A stretch of 64,000 bases of DNA from Craterostigma plantagineum (taxonomy: Eukaryota; Streptophyta; Magnoliopsida; Lamiales; Linderniaceae). Of the stretch, positions 34,995 to 46,985 are shown piece after piece. The DNA is taken from positions 24,319,501-24,383,500 of the forward strand of contig JAPQWV010000012.1 in the NCBI GenBank assembly GCA_027422505.1, read 5' to 3'. A model generated the notes under the pieces. The model saw only the letters and a program-made list of their open reading frames with translations, was not told the origin of the DNA and ran no database searches. A program made the position numbers and the translations under genes. Position 1 is the first letter of the stretch. Every line of letters starts with the position of its first letter.

Positions 34995-37900
34995 ATGAGT
35001 GAGGAAGGAGATAAGACTTGCCCCCTCTGTGCGGAGGAGATGGATTTGACTGATCAGCAGTTGAAGCCTTGCAAGTGTGGATACGATGTATATAGCGTTT
35101 TTTCAAATTGTTTCCCCTCTATCATTAATCTTTTTTATGGGTTATAAGGTTGTTTATGCATGTCCTATGCTAATTGCTGATTTGACCAAAAAGTAGCTTA
35201 TGCTAGTGCCAGTTTACGTTAATTTTAAGAGTATGCACTTGTGATGTGCCATTGTGGAGCTGTCACTTATTTTGTTATTTCCAGATTTGTGTCTGGTGTT
35301 GGCATCATATCATGGATATGGCGGAGAAAGACCAGACACAAGGGCGTTGCCCGGCTTGTCGGTCTCCTTATAATAAAGAAAAGATTGTGACTGCTGCAAG
35401 TAGTGGCAGGTATTTTAATGTGGTGGATTTTTTCAGTGAAGTTTTTGTCTTCGGTTGGTAAGCCTAGGGGCGTAGCCGCTCTTACTTTGCCTGCTTGATC
35501 ATTGTGACAGGCTTGCTTCAGAGTTAAATGTGGAGAGAAGGTCAAAGTCGCAGAAAGGGAGGAGCAAAACAGAAGGAAGAAAGCATCTTGCTAGGGTTCG
35601 AGTTATCCAAAAGAATCTTGTTTATGTCGTGGGCTTGCCACTTAATTTTGCGGACGAAGATGTAATAGATTCTCCTCGTTGACTTTACGATACATTTGAT
35701 TTTTCTTCCTATTGTTATGACCGGTGATTTGGGTGCAGCTACTTCAGCGATGGGAGTATTTTGGCCAGTATGGAAAGGTGCTTAAAGTTTCTATCTCACG
35801 GAATTCTGCCGGCTCTATACAACAATATTCTAATAGTACCTGTAGTATGTAAGTTACCGTTGATTTTTTGTGAATTGTGATGAATCCTTGATCAGTCATC
35901 TATCATCATGTGCTCTTGGCCGGTATTGCTTCTTTTATTTAATATACTATCTCTCTTTCGGTATAGATATATCACATATTCAAAAGACAATGAAGCTCTC
36001 CGTTGTATTATGTCGGTGCATGGATTTGTTTTGGACGGGAGGCCTTTGAGGTGCGCGACATTATCTATGTGTTTATTTACAGTTCATTTGTGGCCTCGGA
36101 TGATAATGGAAAATCCTTTTACAGGGCTTGCTTTGGGACAACTAAATACTGTCATGCATGGTTGAGAAATGTGGTATGAACAGCAAGACTTCATTTCTGG
36201 ACTCAGATTGTTCATATATGTATATCTGGCCTGGGAATTCACTGTTCTGATAAAGAATTTACTTTTCTACTCAGCCTTGCAACAATCCGGACTGTCTATA
36301 TTTGCATGAGATTGGTTCACAAGAGGACAGTTTTACGAAAGATGAAGTGGTATCCGCTTACACAAGGTATTCAATAGGGGACTTCAGTTTATATATTTTT
36401 ACTAGTATGCATATAGTACTTTACTTCAATGTTCATCAAGTTATGCTTATGAAACCTCTCATTTCAAAATAGACATAAAGATCTTCTTTTTTTGCAGCAA
36501 CTGTAATTTTTCATAGAAAATACCACTATCTACAGATAGTTAATATGATATGACATGATTTTGAAGTTCCTTTTTGGGTTAGTGATGATTGCATGGTTGG
36601 AATCAGAGTTGTCCAAACTCATTGACTTGTGTGACTGAGAAGTTTATGTGCAAACTTGTTGTCATTAATAAGTTTATACTATCTCATGAAGTTTTTGTCT
36701 GGTTAATCTTCATTGCCCCTGCATAAATTTTTCTCGACTTCCTAATTCCATTTGCTTAATGTTTGGAAGGAGCAGAGTTCAACAGTTTACCGGATCCTCA
36801 AACACATTGATCAACGATCAGGAAATATGCTACCTCCACCAGCGGATGACTACTATGATAATGGATCCGCCTCTCTCGGGAAATCTATGAATAAAACCTC
36901 TGTAAATACAAATGTAAGATATTATCCTTTCTCTGATGTTGATCAATTATTATTGTGTGACCCATGGTCATTATCTGTTACTATTTTTACCCGGTTATAA
37001 TATATTATTGAAGCTTTGGGATCTTCTTGCTCCTATGATAATTTCTGAACATGGTGCTGTTAATTTCAAGATCAAGGGTTACTATTTGCGGATGATAGAG
37101 TAATTTGTTGTATTGCATTTGACAAGTACCCCTTTCTTTTTCTATTGGCAACAATGCTATAAACGTTATGCCTCTAACGTAACCCCTTTTTTGTTGGTAA
37201 TATTATGTTGCAATGTTGTCAGCAAAATCCTCCAGCTATCAGTTCTAGAATTTCTCCACCAAATAGTAACTCCGAAAGATCTTCAGCTCTTCCTGCTGGA
37301 GCTTCATGGTATGTTGACTTTTAAGCATATTTTATATTGTTTTTTTCCTCTTTTTTTTTTCTGCTATTTCTAAATCGTCTAGTTCTCTTATATAGGGGAA
37401 GTCGTTGTTTTAGTGGCCATAATATGCAGGCAAGTAGGTCACAAACTTCAAATGGACCTCTAACCCAGAAGCCAGATGTCTTAAAGATCCCAGAGATATC
37501 TTCCACTACAGTTGTAAGCCAAGGTCAGAAGTCCTCATTGCAGCGTGATGATGGGGTTAATAAGTTGACCCCAAATGCTGTTAGCTCCATTTCTAGTAAA
37601 GGAAGTATGGTTGAAAAAGAATCCAAATCGGATGGATGGGATGACGAGGATTCAGTTGCATCTGAAGACCATGTCGAAGCTTTAGGTGATGGACAGTCAA
37701 ACGCTGATAGATCTTTAGATTTCGATAGATCTGTTTTGGTGGAAGACTCCTGGGATGTCGAGGACCGGTGTGTGAATGATGTGTCCTCTCATTTTTCAGC
37801 CATGAGCTTTCATCAAGATCAACATGTAGATAATAGTTATGTTGAGGTCATACAAGAACCGATTACTGAACGGGCATCTTTAGAAGCTGAAAATTTTGTG

Positions 37901-39507
37901 ACGGCTTGTCCCTTGGATGTCCAGCCTGATCATAGGTCTACTCAAGTTGGTTTTCGGGAAACAGAAGATGGCTCATTATCTTTTGAAAGCCGAAGGCTTA
38001 ATGATCCCGAGGTTTCGATGGGCGGAGTAGGTGAAGTTCCTCACAAATTCAATTCATCCAGGCATTCTAGCTTTAGTTCCTCCTTGTTCAATGATGTTGA
38101 TAATTCAAATAGTAATGATTTGCATAGAAAGCACTCCCATGGAAATCAAGAGAATATTTCAAATGCTAACAGCACTGAGGTCAATGATGCTGGATATTTT
38201 ACTTTATTTCCTAGCAAGGAAAAGCAGTCACCGATTGGAAGTCATGGACATGGAGAGACCTATAATGGGGCATCTAACCGAGGGGAGGACAGCATAGTGT
38301 CGAATATCTTGTCACCAGAATTTGACATGTGGAATGGCTCCTTAATTTCAACTACTGACCTGGTCAAGTTTTTAGGTGAAGGTGATGTTCAACAAGGGCA
38401 TTTTAGACCACCGAGTGCTCAGGGGGTTCCTGGCAGCAGTCAGTCGAGGTTTCCATTCGCGAGAGAGGATGAATCCAATGACTACTTCAAGAATGCCCCT
38501 AAGCAGCACCCGATAGGCTGTGATTTCCCCAGAAAAAATGATTCGCATCCGTACAACTTTGAGCATCACAACGATCTATCTCTTTTCAGTGGCTCGGAAT
38601 CAGATCTTTTTGCCGGCATTCCCCCACGCCATTCTTCTAGTAACATATCTGGTAAGTTAATTTCTAATCCACTTCTCTTGAAACCATTAATTTTTTGTTA
38701 AATTGGTTGCAATTTATTTTTCCTCTTCTTATGCTCTTGACAATGTCCTCAAACAGTGCCAACATCCCCTATGCCTGCCCCTCCAGGATTTTCGACGTCT
38801 ACGAGGGCACCTCCACCTGGTTTTGCTTCTCATGGGAGGATAGAGAAGCCTTTGGAGAATTTCTCTGGTAAATATTCACTGAAGATTGCTTATCCATGTA
38901 CTCAATCCCTGTTCAGGTTTTCATCTGAGCATTTTATGTAAACCATGTAGGAAATCGCATGCTTGATACTTCCTCTCTTCCTCGAAATCAGTATCATACA
39001 CCTGCCGCGAATGCTTTTATAAATGACGGTATAGAGTTTATGGATCCTGCCATATTAGCAGTTGGCAAAGGTATGCTCCCAAATGGACTCAATAACTCTG
39101 CCAGCTTAGACATTGGTCGGAGTCTTTCGCGACAGTTTGCGATGTCAGAAGAGGCAAGGCTTCAGTCGATGTTGCAGAGATCTCTTCCTCCACAACAAAA
39201 TCAAAGATACGACTCGAGGGATAGCTTTTCTCTCTTCGGCGATGCTACTTATGGAATCCCTTCATGGGCTATGGAACGAACACTTGCCAACAGTCTCTTG
39301 CCGTTGTCTCAATCTCACCATCCTCAGACAAGGAATGGTATTATAACTTCAAATGGGCTATGGAATAGCTGGAGTGAGATCCACAGCGGGAAGAATGTGG
39401 GCATGACCGAGAGCTTAGGAATCGACATGTACTTTGGAGGGCGTGAGGATTCTCAAATTCGCATGCATGGTTCGGGCAATCTGTTCAATGGGACGTATGG
39501 GATATAA
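34995..39507 (+). CDS. NOT4: CCR4-NOT complex subunit 4 (NOT4), RING-RRM E3 ubiquitin ligase; frameshift in the middle
   Basis: Coding exons: 34995-35087, 35285-35409, 35511-35661, 35739-35848, 35967-36050, 36125-36173, 36275-36366, 36770-36913, 37223-37308, 37396-38651, 38757-38867, 38951-39507. The C4C4 RING starts at C9 (CPLCAEEMDLTDQQLKPCKC) and ends CPAC. The RRM spans about residues 105-185 (LVYVVGLPL, then YITYSKDNEALRCI). A C3H-type finger (CNNPDCLYLH) follows. The long C-terminal half is low-complexity. All junction phases agree except inside exon 8, where the frame needed for RVQQFTGSSNTL differs from that for SGNMLPPP. As read, translation would stop near 36888, just after the finger. 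It is either an assembly indel near 36804-36815 or a real truncation. Confidence 0.88.
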
Positions 39508-40139
39508 GAGTCTCAAAATTTGTATGCAAGCATATGCTCTTCAATTGGTGGAGGAGTGCTTATGAGATCGTATTTAGATTCTGATAAAAGCTGTTTTTGA
39601 TATTTTCTCAAGTTGTTGAAGGGATAAAGCCTAGGGACTCTTGCAACCGACAGGTACGATTAGTCTATGGTCTTTATTCGTCAAGTCATGGAATCCCCTT
39701 TTTAACTCTGTTTTTTTTTGTTGTTGCTGTGGATATTCAGTTACTACAACAGATGAAAGTAGCTTTGAAGGATGCTGTCTCTACTCTATTAGAGGTGATG
39801 GTGATGGTGATGGCTATATTGATGAGATGATGCTGTGGATGGTTTTTTTTACACGATAATCATAAATTTGTTGCAGCAATAGCAGCACATTTGATGTGCC
39901 AATACAGTGAAAGTTGCTTATACATAATGAATTGTGTCGTAACTATGAAGCATTTAGGTTGAATATGATTAATATAGGTGATTGATTCAATGCAACCATC
40001 GAAAGGCTAAAAATTGAAATAGCATATTAAGGAACGTGAAAAAGGAGTACTACTTCAGTCTAAACGAAATTACCAGGAAAGCTTATAGTCGAGCACTAAA
40101 TAAAAGCAAGGAGAAAGGAATGTGAAGAATGTTGATGTG
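39508..40139. other. NOT4 3' UTR and TIPIN 3' flank
   Basis: Convergent 3' ends; no further gene. A short GGTGATGGTGATGG stretch lies at about 39796-39810. Confidence 0.5.
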
Positions 40140-41762
40140 TTATTTGCGTGATGATCGAGCAGCTGCTGCCTTCTCTAAGGCACGTAACCTATTGGCTTCC
40201 ATGCGAGCTCTTTGTTCCTCTGAGATTACATTTCCTTGTGTAATCACACTTCTGCTATCTTGATGGGAAACTGATGATGATACAACACTATGAGGAGTCA
40301 TCTGCAAGAATTAAAAATTCGCACTTCAAAATTCTTGGTCTACTATTGTTATTGGTCGGAGATAAGATAATTCAATGCCGGGGAAAATGAACTAACAGAG
40401 AACTCACCCCACTGGCTTCTTTCCCAGAATCCTGGAGCATTTCCTCCATCACATCATTGGGATAGTCATTTTCTTCATCGCCATGGACACCACCATTCTG
40501 CTCGTCTTGATGGCTAAGATTCGTCGCCATGTCCATGTTATTTGGTACATCTACCAGGCATTGATTCAACATAGATACAGTTAAGTAAAAAAAAGTGTCA
40601 AATGTGTACCTGGCAATCACTTAAAACACATGCTGTGACATTGAATTACCTAAAAGTATCTTATCATGTGCATACTGAATCACATAGAAGTTGAGGATAA
40701 CTTAAAAAGCAACAGTATGCTCTCTATACGAACTAGAGCTGTTATAAAACGCAATCCAGTTATAGTACTAAGTGTCCAGGTCGTGACAAGATATACCTTG
40801 CTCATTGACGGTGTCGTTTTCAACTTGAGATTCGTGCAGCTTTGTTGGATCGACGCCATTTGAGACTCTCTCTCGCAGTTCTTTGAGGCAAAGCTAATCA
40901 ATAACACATAACGAAGAAGAGAGAGGTCATACCTAACCAAGCGGACTATGAAAGAACAAAATGTTTGGGTAGAAAGTTCTTACCTTGACTCGTTTTGTGG
41001 CACCAACTTGTTCCACCTTGTGAACAAATTGGTGGAAGCTGTAATAGGGAATTAAACGAGAGTGCCAATCACCATATAGGCCAATAAGATGTTTCAGATC
41101 ATCAACCTGTATCCGTACACACAGTCAGGTATTCTAGATGGAATGGATAAATGGATCGATGAAAAGCACACTACTCGTCTATACAAGGAGAGATAGATAT
41201 TCATGTCACTTTCAACCTCTCTCGATACTGAATGTGCAGCACAAAACAGGCAACAAATTTGCAACACTAATTGATCCAATGATTCACAATAGGCAGTAAC
41301 TGATTTATATGAATACCACAGTTCAGCTACCACAGTACGCATCTGCCACCCAACTCTTTCAGCGAGGGAGATAAAAATACCCATTGAATAATTTGAGTTC
41401 AGATCTAGCGCAATTCATACCTCGTGACCACGTCCTCGACACTTGAGCGAGCGCGGGAAGTACCGTAGCACGTATCCGATGCCACGGTCCGAAAGAAGCA
41501 GATCTGGAGTCAACTTTGGCCGGACGCTGCTGCTTTTCCTTTTCTGCTTCGAAGCGCTCGGCGCCTCTTTGCCGTCGTCGTTCACAGCACTCGCCTTGCG
41601 AGTAGTATTGGATGCGAAAGCACGGTCGTTTTTCCGATTGGCGTAATCATTGTTTTCGGAGACTGTTGATGAAGATGGGCAATCCCGAGACCAGTGTCCC
41701 GGTCGGCCACACTTGTAACAACCAGTCGGAGCTGCGCCGCCGCCGCCTCCACCCTTTTCCAT
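40140..41762 (-). CDS. TIPIN: TIMELESS-interacting protein homologue (TIPIN/Csm3/Swi3 domain) with CCHC knuckle
   Basis: Five exons in consistent phase: 41762-41421, 41106-40984, 40893-40797, 40550-40408, 40301-40140, giving 288 residues. A zinc knuckle CYKCGRPGHWSRDC is at residues 15-28, as in plant members. The Swi3 domain starts near residue 80 (RPKLTPDLLLSDRGIGYVLR) and continues through YGDWHSRLIPYYSFHQFVHKV and KRVKLCLKELRERV. The family pairs with TIMELESS/Tof1 to stabilise stalled replication forks in the nucleus. The C-terminal third is acidic and variable, ending in a basic helix (EEQRARMEANRLRALEKA). E2F-like sites lie just upstream. Intact. Confidence 0.9.
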
Positions 41763-41837
41763 TTGCCTTTTATTTATTGATTTTGTGATATTTGTTCTCC
41801 GTGTGTGATGTGTGTCAGTGTGTGTGACTTTAGTAGG

Positions 41838-41863
41838 CGGGGCGGGAGAAACAACGCGGGAAC
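41838..41863 (-). promoter_or_regulatory. E2F-like GC-rich sites upstream of TIPIN
   Basis: On the minus strand TTCCCGCG (about 41855-41862) and CTCCCGCCCCGCC (about 41837-41849) sit 75-100 bases before the ATG. They resemble plant E2F sites (TTSSCSS), which fits S-phase expression of a replication-fork protein. Inference from motif only. Confidence 0.4.
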
Positions 41864-41879
41864 ACAGAAGCTAACATAT

Positions 41880-42100
41880 TTTCGTGAACATGGGCTTTCA
41901 AAGCCCACGCCAACTATAATTGGGCTTCACGAGCCCACATAAATAATATTTGGGCTTCGGAGCCCACTTCAGTTAATATTGGGCATTTCATGTCGGACCT
42001 GTTGACCAGGAATATAAGTCGTGCCTTTTTTTGAGTCTTCGAGTCCACATAAATAAGATTTGGACCTACGTACTTGATTTGGCTAATCCACTTCGAGTCT
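41880..42100. repeat. Repeated TGGGCTT..AGCCCA palindromes
   Basis: Three short inverted repeats (TGGGCTTTCAAAGCCCA, GGGCTTCACGAGCCC, TGGGCTTCGGAGCCCA) at about 36-40 base spacing, then degenerate copies. Each contains TGGGCY, the core of plant site II promoter elements. They lie 120-220 bases upstream of TIPIN. Confidence 0.55.
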
Positions 42101-42389
42101 TCGACCAACATTTCCAGTGGTCTTACCAGCAGTGAAAGAATTATATGCGTTGATATTATTCAAATGTATTATATGCATTTGATTTGATGTTAAAAATAAT
42201 ACAGACCAATGACATTTGAGAAAGAGAAACGAGTTACGTAGTAGCATGGGATTCACAAATCATATTACAGCGGAGGCAATATTCACAAAATCACATTCCA
42301 AGATTCTGTGATCTCTTTCTCAGTCTCTCTACATATGTTGTAAAGTAGTATTCTTCATAGTTGAGGAGGACAAAAAGAAAAAAGCAAAG

Positions 42390-45300
42390 CTAAATACCTA
42401 GTGCTGCAGTGCAATACTTCCTTTTCTTCTTTTCAGGAGTTGCATGAACCTGAGTTTTCATCCCATATGTCTTCAGCTGAAAATTCTCAAAAGCCTCTGA
42501 AACGGCTTCGACCTGTATAAAATATATAATTTTCATTTTTTACCATAACTTCTTCGCAATTTCGTGAATGTAAGTGGGAATTGACTGCTGCTGACCAGGT
42601 GAGGCTTCTTCGAGTATACTCTCACAATCATATCTTGGTAAAATGTAGGCAGCAAGTGACTCACAAGGTCGTCTTTTATCGTAAATTTCTCATTGCCCTC
42701 GTAATCCTGAAAAAGCAGGTAGTCCTAAATCGTGATAACCGACATGCAACAGAGACAAAGGCAAAATCAATACATATATAACTGAAGTACCTTGAAAAAG
42801 CTGATGCTGGTCATGAAAGGAAAAATCAAAAAGAAAATTCAGATTAATAACACAAAGCTGATCGGTTGTCATATTGATAAACATTGACGGACAATACCCT
42901 TGAAGAGGGTTGTTCCTTCCACGAGTCAGATCAATTTTCACATTGCTAACTGCAATATCTTCCTCGAGCAACATAGGATGACTAGAGCTCTGCATCACGG
43001 CTTATAAACGTCCTTATATATATATCGAGACTGAAAGAAACATCATGATTTTAAGAAGAAAAAAACACCTGTGCAGAAACTATATCTTGAGGAGTGACGT
43101 TTTTGAAGTGTTCCAACTTGTCCTTTGGAACGGCAAACTCGTTGCAGAACTGTGTGAACATATGAATGCATAAAGGTGTGTGTTTATTTAACATACTGTT
43201 GGAAATTAGAAAACCCAGTTTTCTACACGAGAAATCATAACATCATGACAACCTGGTAAAGATCTCTTCTCCTGATGCGGCGGATCAGATCTCTGGATTC
43301 TTTCAGGTCTTCAGCGGAAGAGGTCTCAATTGTTTTTAGAATTGTGTCGTCTAACTGCAGTTAATTACGAAAATTTTGACAAGGGGAGGGTTGGAACTAG
43401 AATGGAAATCAAAAGATTAAAAAATAAATCTACGAAAAGTACCTTCCAGTATCTAGCAGGATCGTCGATGTAGGATGAAATATGGAGCACATCATTTGCT
43501 TTTACCATGGCGTCAACAAACATCAGCTCTATTGCCTGTAAACACTCTCTCCTTTAGATATGAAGGGCACACTAAAAAATAAAGAGCATTATGTACCTTC
43601 ACTTTCGCATGCATATAGACTGTCCTGTGCAAATCTGCTCGGGTAGCGAACAGCTTGTGGATGGTGAGATCTGGATATATTTTAAACATAAGGAAGTTGA
43701 TGCACATGAATTTATCATCAATATACTTTATATAAACTTTAAATACTGACACTCCTTGGCACGGTAACATATTTCATCATCTATGACTCGCATTGTTTCT
43801 AAAACCCTGTAATAACGTTGACGTAAAAGAGAACCAACTGATGTTAGATGAAGATTTCGTGTTTTTCCTCAGAATCTATTTCTTAAGCTATGTCTCCTTG
43901 ATCAGGATTACCTTTGAAACTGAAAGTTGCAACCAAGACCGCAAGCCCTAGAGTCACGGACTATGTAATCAAATCTGCAGGAATCATATATCTTTTTGTT
44001 ACCACTGACATATATTTCCCTAAGTACAGAGTGAAAACGAGAACAAACTTGTCAACATCAATTCCAGTGCGTCCATTAGCAACTATGTCATACAAGAAGA
44101 GCTTCTCCTTGCAGCCCTATTATGTCAATGAAGTAAAAGATAACATATTTCAGTTCAGCAACAACTTTTATGTCATTCTTATTAAACTTACGGCTGCGCC
44201 ATGCAGGACTTACTTTTGTTATAGGATGCTCAGAAGCAATTACCATTTCCTGATGACAACAAAAACGATAGAATTTATGGGAGCCAAGAGATGAAAATGA
44301 TTTTCATGTTCTAACGATATTAATTATTACGTTTGATGTACAAGGTCATATCACAGTATCACACATTCAAAATGAGTACTTATGAGTATCTGCACTTAAA
44401 CCTACTTTAAGAGTGAAGATTTTCACAAATACCGCTGATTCTCAGCTCGCAAGAGAGGTATTTGAAGTAATCAAAGTTTTAAATCGTTTATTGTGCTTAC
44501 AAGTAAATTAAGTAAATCATACCGGAACATTAATAAGTTATTAATCAGAAACTTTTAGCAATCAAACCTTCACTTTCTTGAGACTCCCAGAATCTATATC
44601 GATGTTATGTTCATCAACAATGTAGTCTATCATGTTCAGGGACATCTCTTCATGAGACCTGATAATCGGAAGCGATAACGTCGCAAGTCAGATAAAATGA
44701 ACAATGTAATACAAAGGATATATATGAAACCAAACATACCAAGATACCCGTTGCTAAGGTATAACATTATCTACAACGAATATCAAAGTATGAAAACGTG
44801 TAACATGGAGGGGGAGATGGAGCTGTTACTCACCATTTCAATCCATGGAGAACCTTTGGGATAAACTCACGCTCAAACATATGGCTTAACGGGCCATGGC
44901 CCACGTCATGCAGCAGACCTATGCGTGATGCACAAAAGGTTAAAAAATCTGAAACTGGGTAACAATTTATAATAAAAGCATTGTAACTGAATGCTGTACA
45001 AAATTACCAGCCAATTTTACTGTTTGTATGTCAAACTTATCAATATCAAGCTCCAAGCCCTACAAAGGTGGCATGATACGGTCATATTATCTGTTCTGTT
45101 TCTACAATAATAGTCAGACCAAGTGATTACTTGATAATTTCTCAGCCTGTTTATAGCTTCAGTAGCCAGCCAATAGACCCCAAGCGAATGCTCAAAGCGA
45201 GAATGTACAGCACCCGGATAGACAAGATATGAAAAACCTGTGTATGCAGATTAAGTTAAGGCAAGAACTGGATTAGATTCAGAGAAACACCGCAAAACTT

Positions 45301-46350
45301 TCATAACGAGCAAAATTTGCAATATTTCTTTCATTCTTTTATTTTCCCCAATATGTGCAATAATATGTAAACGATGCTACGGATGGATATGGTCATCTTA
45401 GTCCCACAAATGAAGTTCAAATTCAGAACTCACCAAGTTGCTTGAGATCACGAAGTCTGCAATTTATTTAACATTCAATGTTTCCATAAAGAGAAAGAGT
45501 ATACAACATGTACGATATTGAAAGGAACTAAGATGTTATAAACTTGCCTCTGAAATTGCTCAGTATCTATGAACTTCAAGGAGAGCTGTGATTATGATAT
45601 GATAGGAACAGGTGTTAGAGTACGAATACGACCTAGGCGCAAAAAATGATCAGTCCACTCAGTTTAGTAAACTTAGTTTCAACTCTAGCAATAAGCAAAT
45701 CCTCTAAAAAGCAAGATAACAAAAAACTTCAGTTTCGACTATAACTAATCAGAACCACCTAGCAAGCATTTTAACACAAAAATCACGAAGAATCAACTAG
45801 TCAACAATTAGTCAAACGATTTCTAAGGTTGAACACACCGAAACTGCAGTCAACAATCAGTCAAACTACTTAAAAGAGCGAACATTCTATACCGAAGTCA
45901 CTCAGATTATTTAGAAGTGCCATACGAAAGAATAAGAAACGTCGCTCCGTATTCGTTACTAACACATACAAACGAAACCGTCAAGGTCAAGCCGCCTATC
46001 AGCCAAAAATAAACAGCAGAGATAAATCGAAAAGCAAAAAAAAAGGCCAGGCCAAGCGTGTCACGTCATCCTCTGATAAGAAGAAGATACGAGAAGGAAC
46101 AACACAGAGCCAAGCAAGCTGCTCCGTTCAAAATTGAACACACAAGCATGCACGGAAAAGCGGGAAACGAACAGATTACAGACGCATACTTAGCATACAG
46201 TGATTAAATAACACGTACAGGATCGAGGTATATGTTGCCGTGGACATTATCGTGTACGTGCTTCGAAAATCTTCGATCGTCGATGGACGCCGATGACAAC
46301 GCAAAGCCATCGCCGACTATCTCGCCTTCTTCGCGGAGTTCAGCTCCCAT
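42390..46350 (-). CDS. SAMHD1-like HD-domain dNTP triphosphohydrolase homologue; two frame breaks
   Basis: Nineteen exons read from 46350 down to 42390. It starts [12 protein letters not shown], then [20 protein letters not shown]-superfamily metal and active-site blocks are [37 protein letters not shown] and [17 protein letters not shown]. About 479 residues, close to other plant members. SAMHD1 enzymes cleave dNTP to deoxynucleoside plus triphosphate; the plant substrate is not established here. Exon 2 (45585-45548) uses a GC donor (AG/GCAAGT). Exon 17 (42806-42791) is 16 bases. The frame is off by one between exon 11 (ends 43753) and exon 12 (starts 43670). A T5 run in the last exon (42480-42484) shifts frame where T4 would continue the conserved end. 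Confidence 0.88.
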
Positions 46351-46395
46351 GCTCGCTTGAAACAACACTGACAGATACTGAGAATTTTGGAAGCG

Positions 46396-46397
<2 letters not shown>

Positions 46398-46433
<36 letters not shown>
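46398..46433. repeat. GA microsatellite in the SAMHD1-like promoter/5' UTR
   Basis: About 17 GA units, some 50-80 bases upstream of the SAMHD1-like ATG. On the coding strand this is a CT-rich leader typical of plant 5' UTRs. Confidence 0.85.
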
Positions 46434-46436
<3 letters not shown>

Positions 46437-46439
46437 CGC

Positions 46440-46985
46440 AAAAACTGTGTTGCGTTTGCGTGGGGAATCTTACTTATAGTGGCCTTACACCCCGATTGTT
46501 CGTATTCTGTTTAGCTACCGCCACCACTAAATCTCCCAAAAATTAATTGTATTTGTAAAAGCTCGAAATAAATTGAATAGCCACAGCCTATTAGTATATT
46601 ATAATTTTAAATGACTCAAAAAACTTCCATGAGTTTGTGGCTGGGAGGTACCAAGCTATTGCAACCCAAAGAAAACAAAGAAAAAGACATGTTAATAAGT
46701 ACTTTCTTCAGACTCTCTCTGCAATAGTAGTAATAAGGAACTTTCCTATAACAAACGGAATATATTCTATTCGTTGATGCACCAAAATAGGAATAGATTG
46801 AATATTAGTAATTAATCAATATGGCCCCAATGCACCTTTGTATACTACTTAAAGCACATTTGCTAGGAAAGGCACACAGACAGAATCACATCTCTATGTA
46901 AGACTTGTTAAAGCAAGGATCAAATCATATCAAAATTGTACGAAATTGAACAATCAAAAGAGAATGAAAGGAATAAAATGGACTG
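46440..46985. other. Region between SAMHD1-like 5' end and RlmN-like 3' end
   Basis: Promoter and 3' UTR sequence; no additional gene recognised. Confidence 0.4.
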
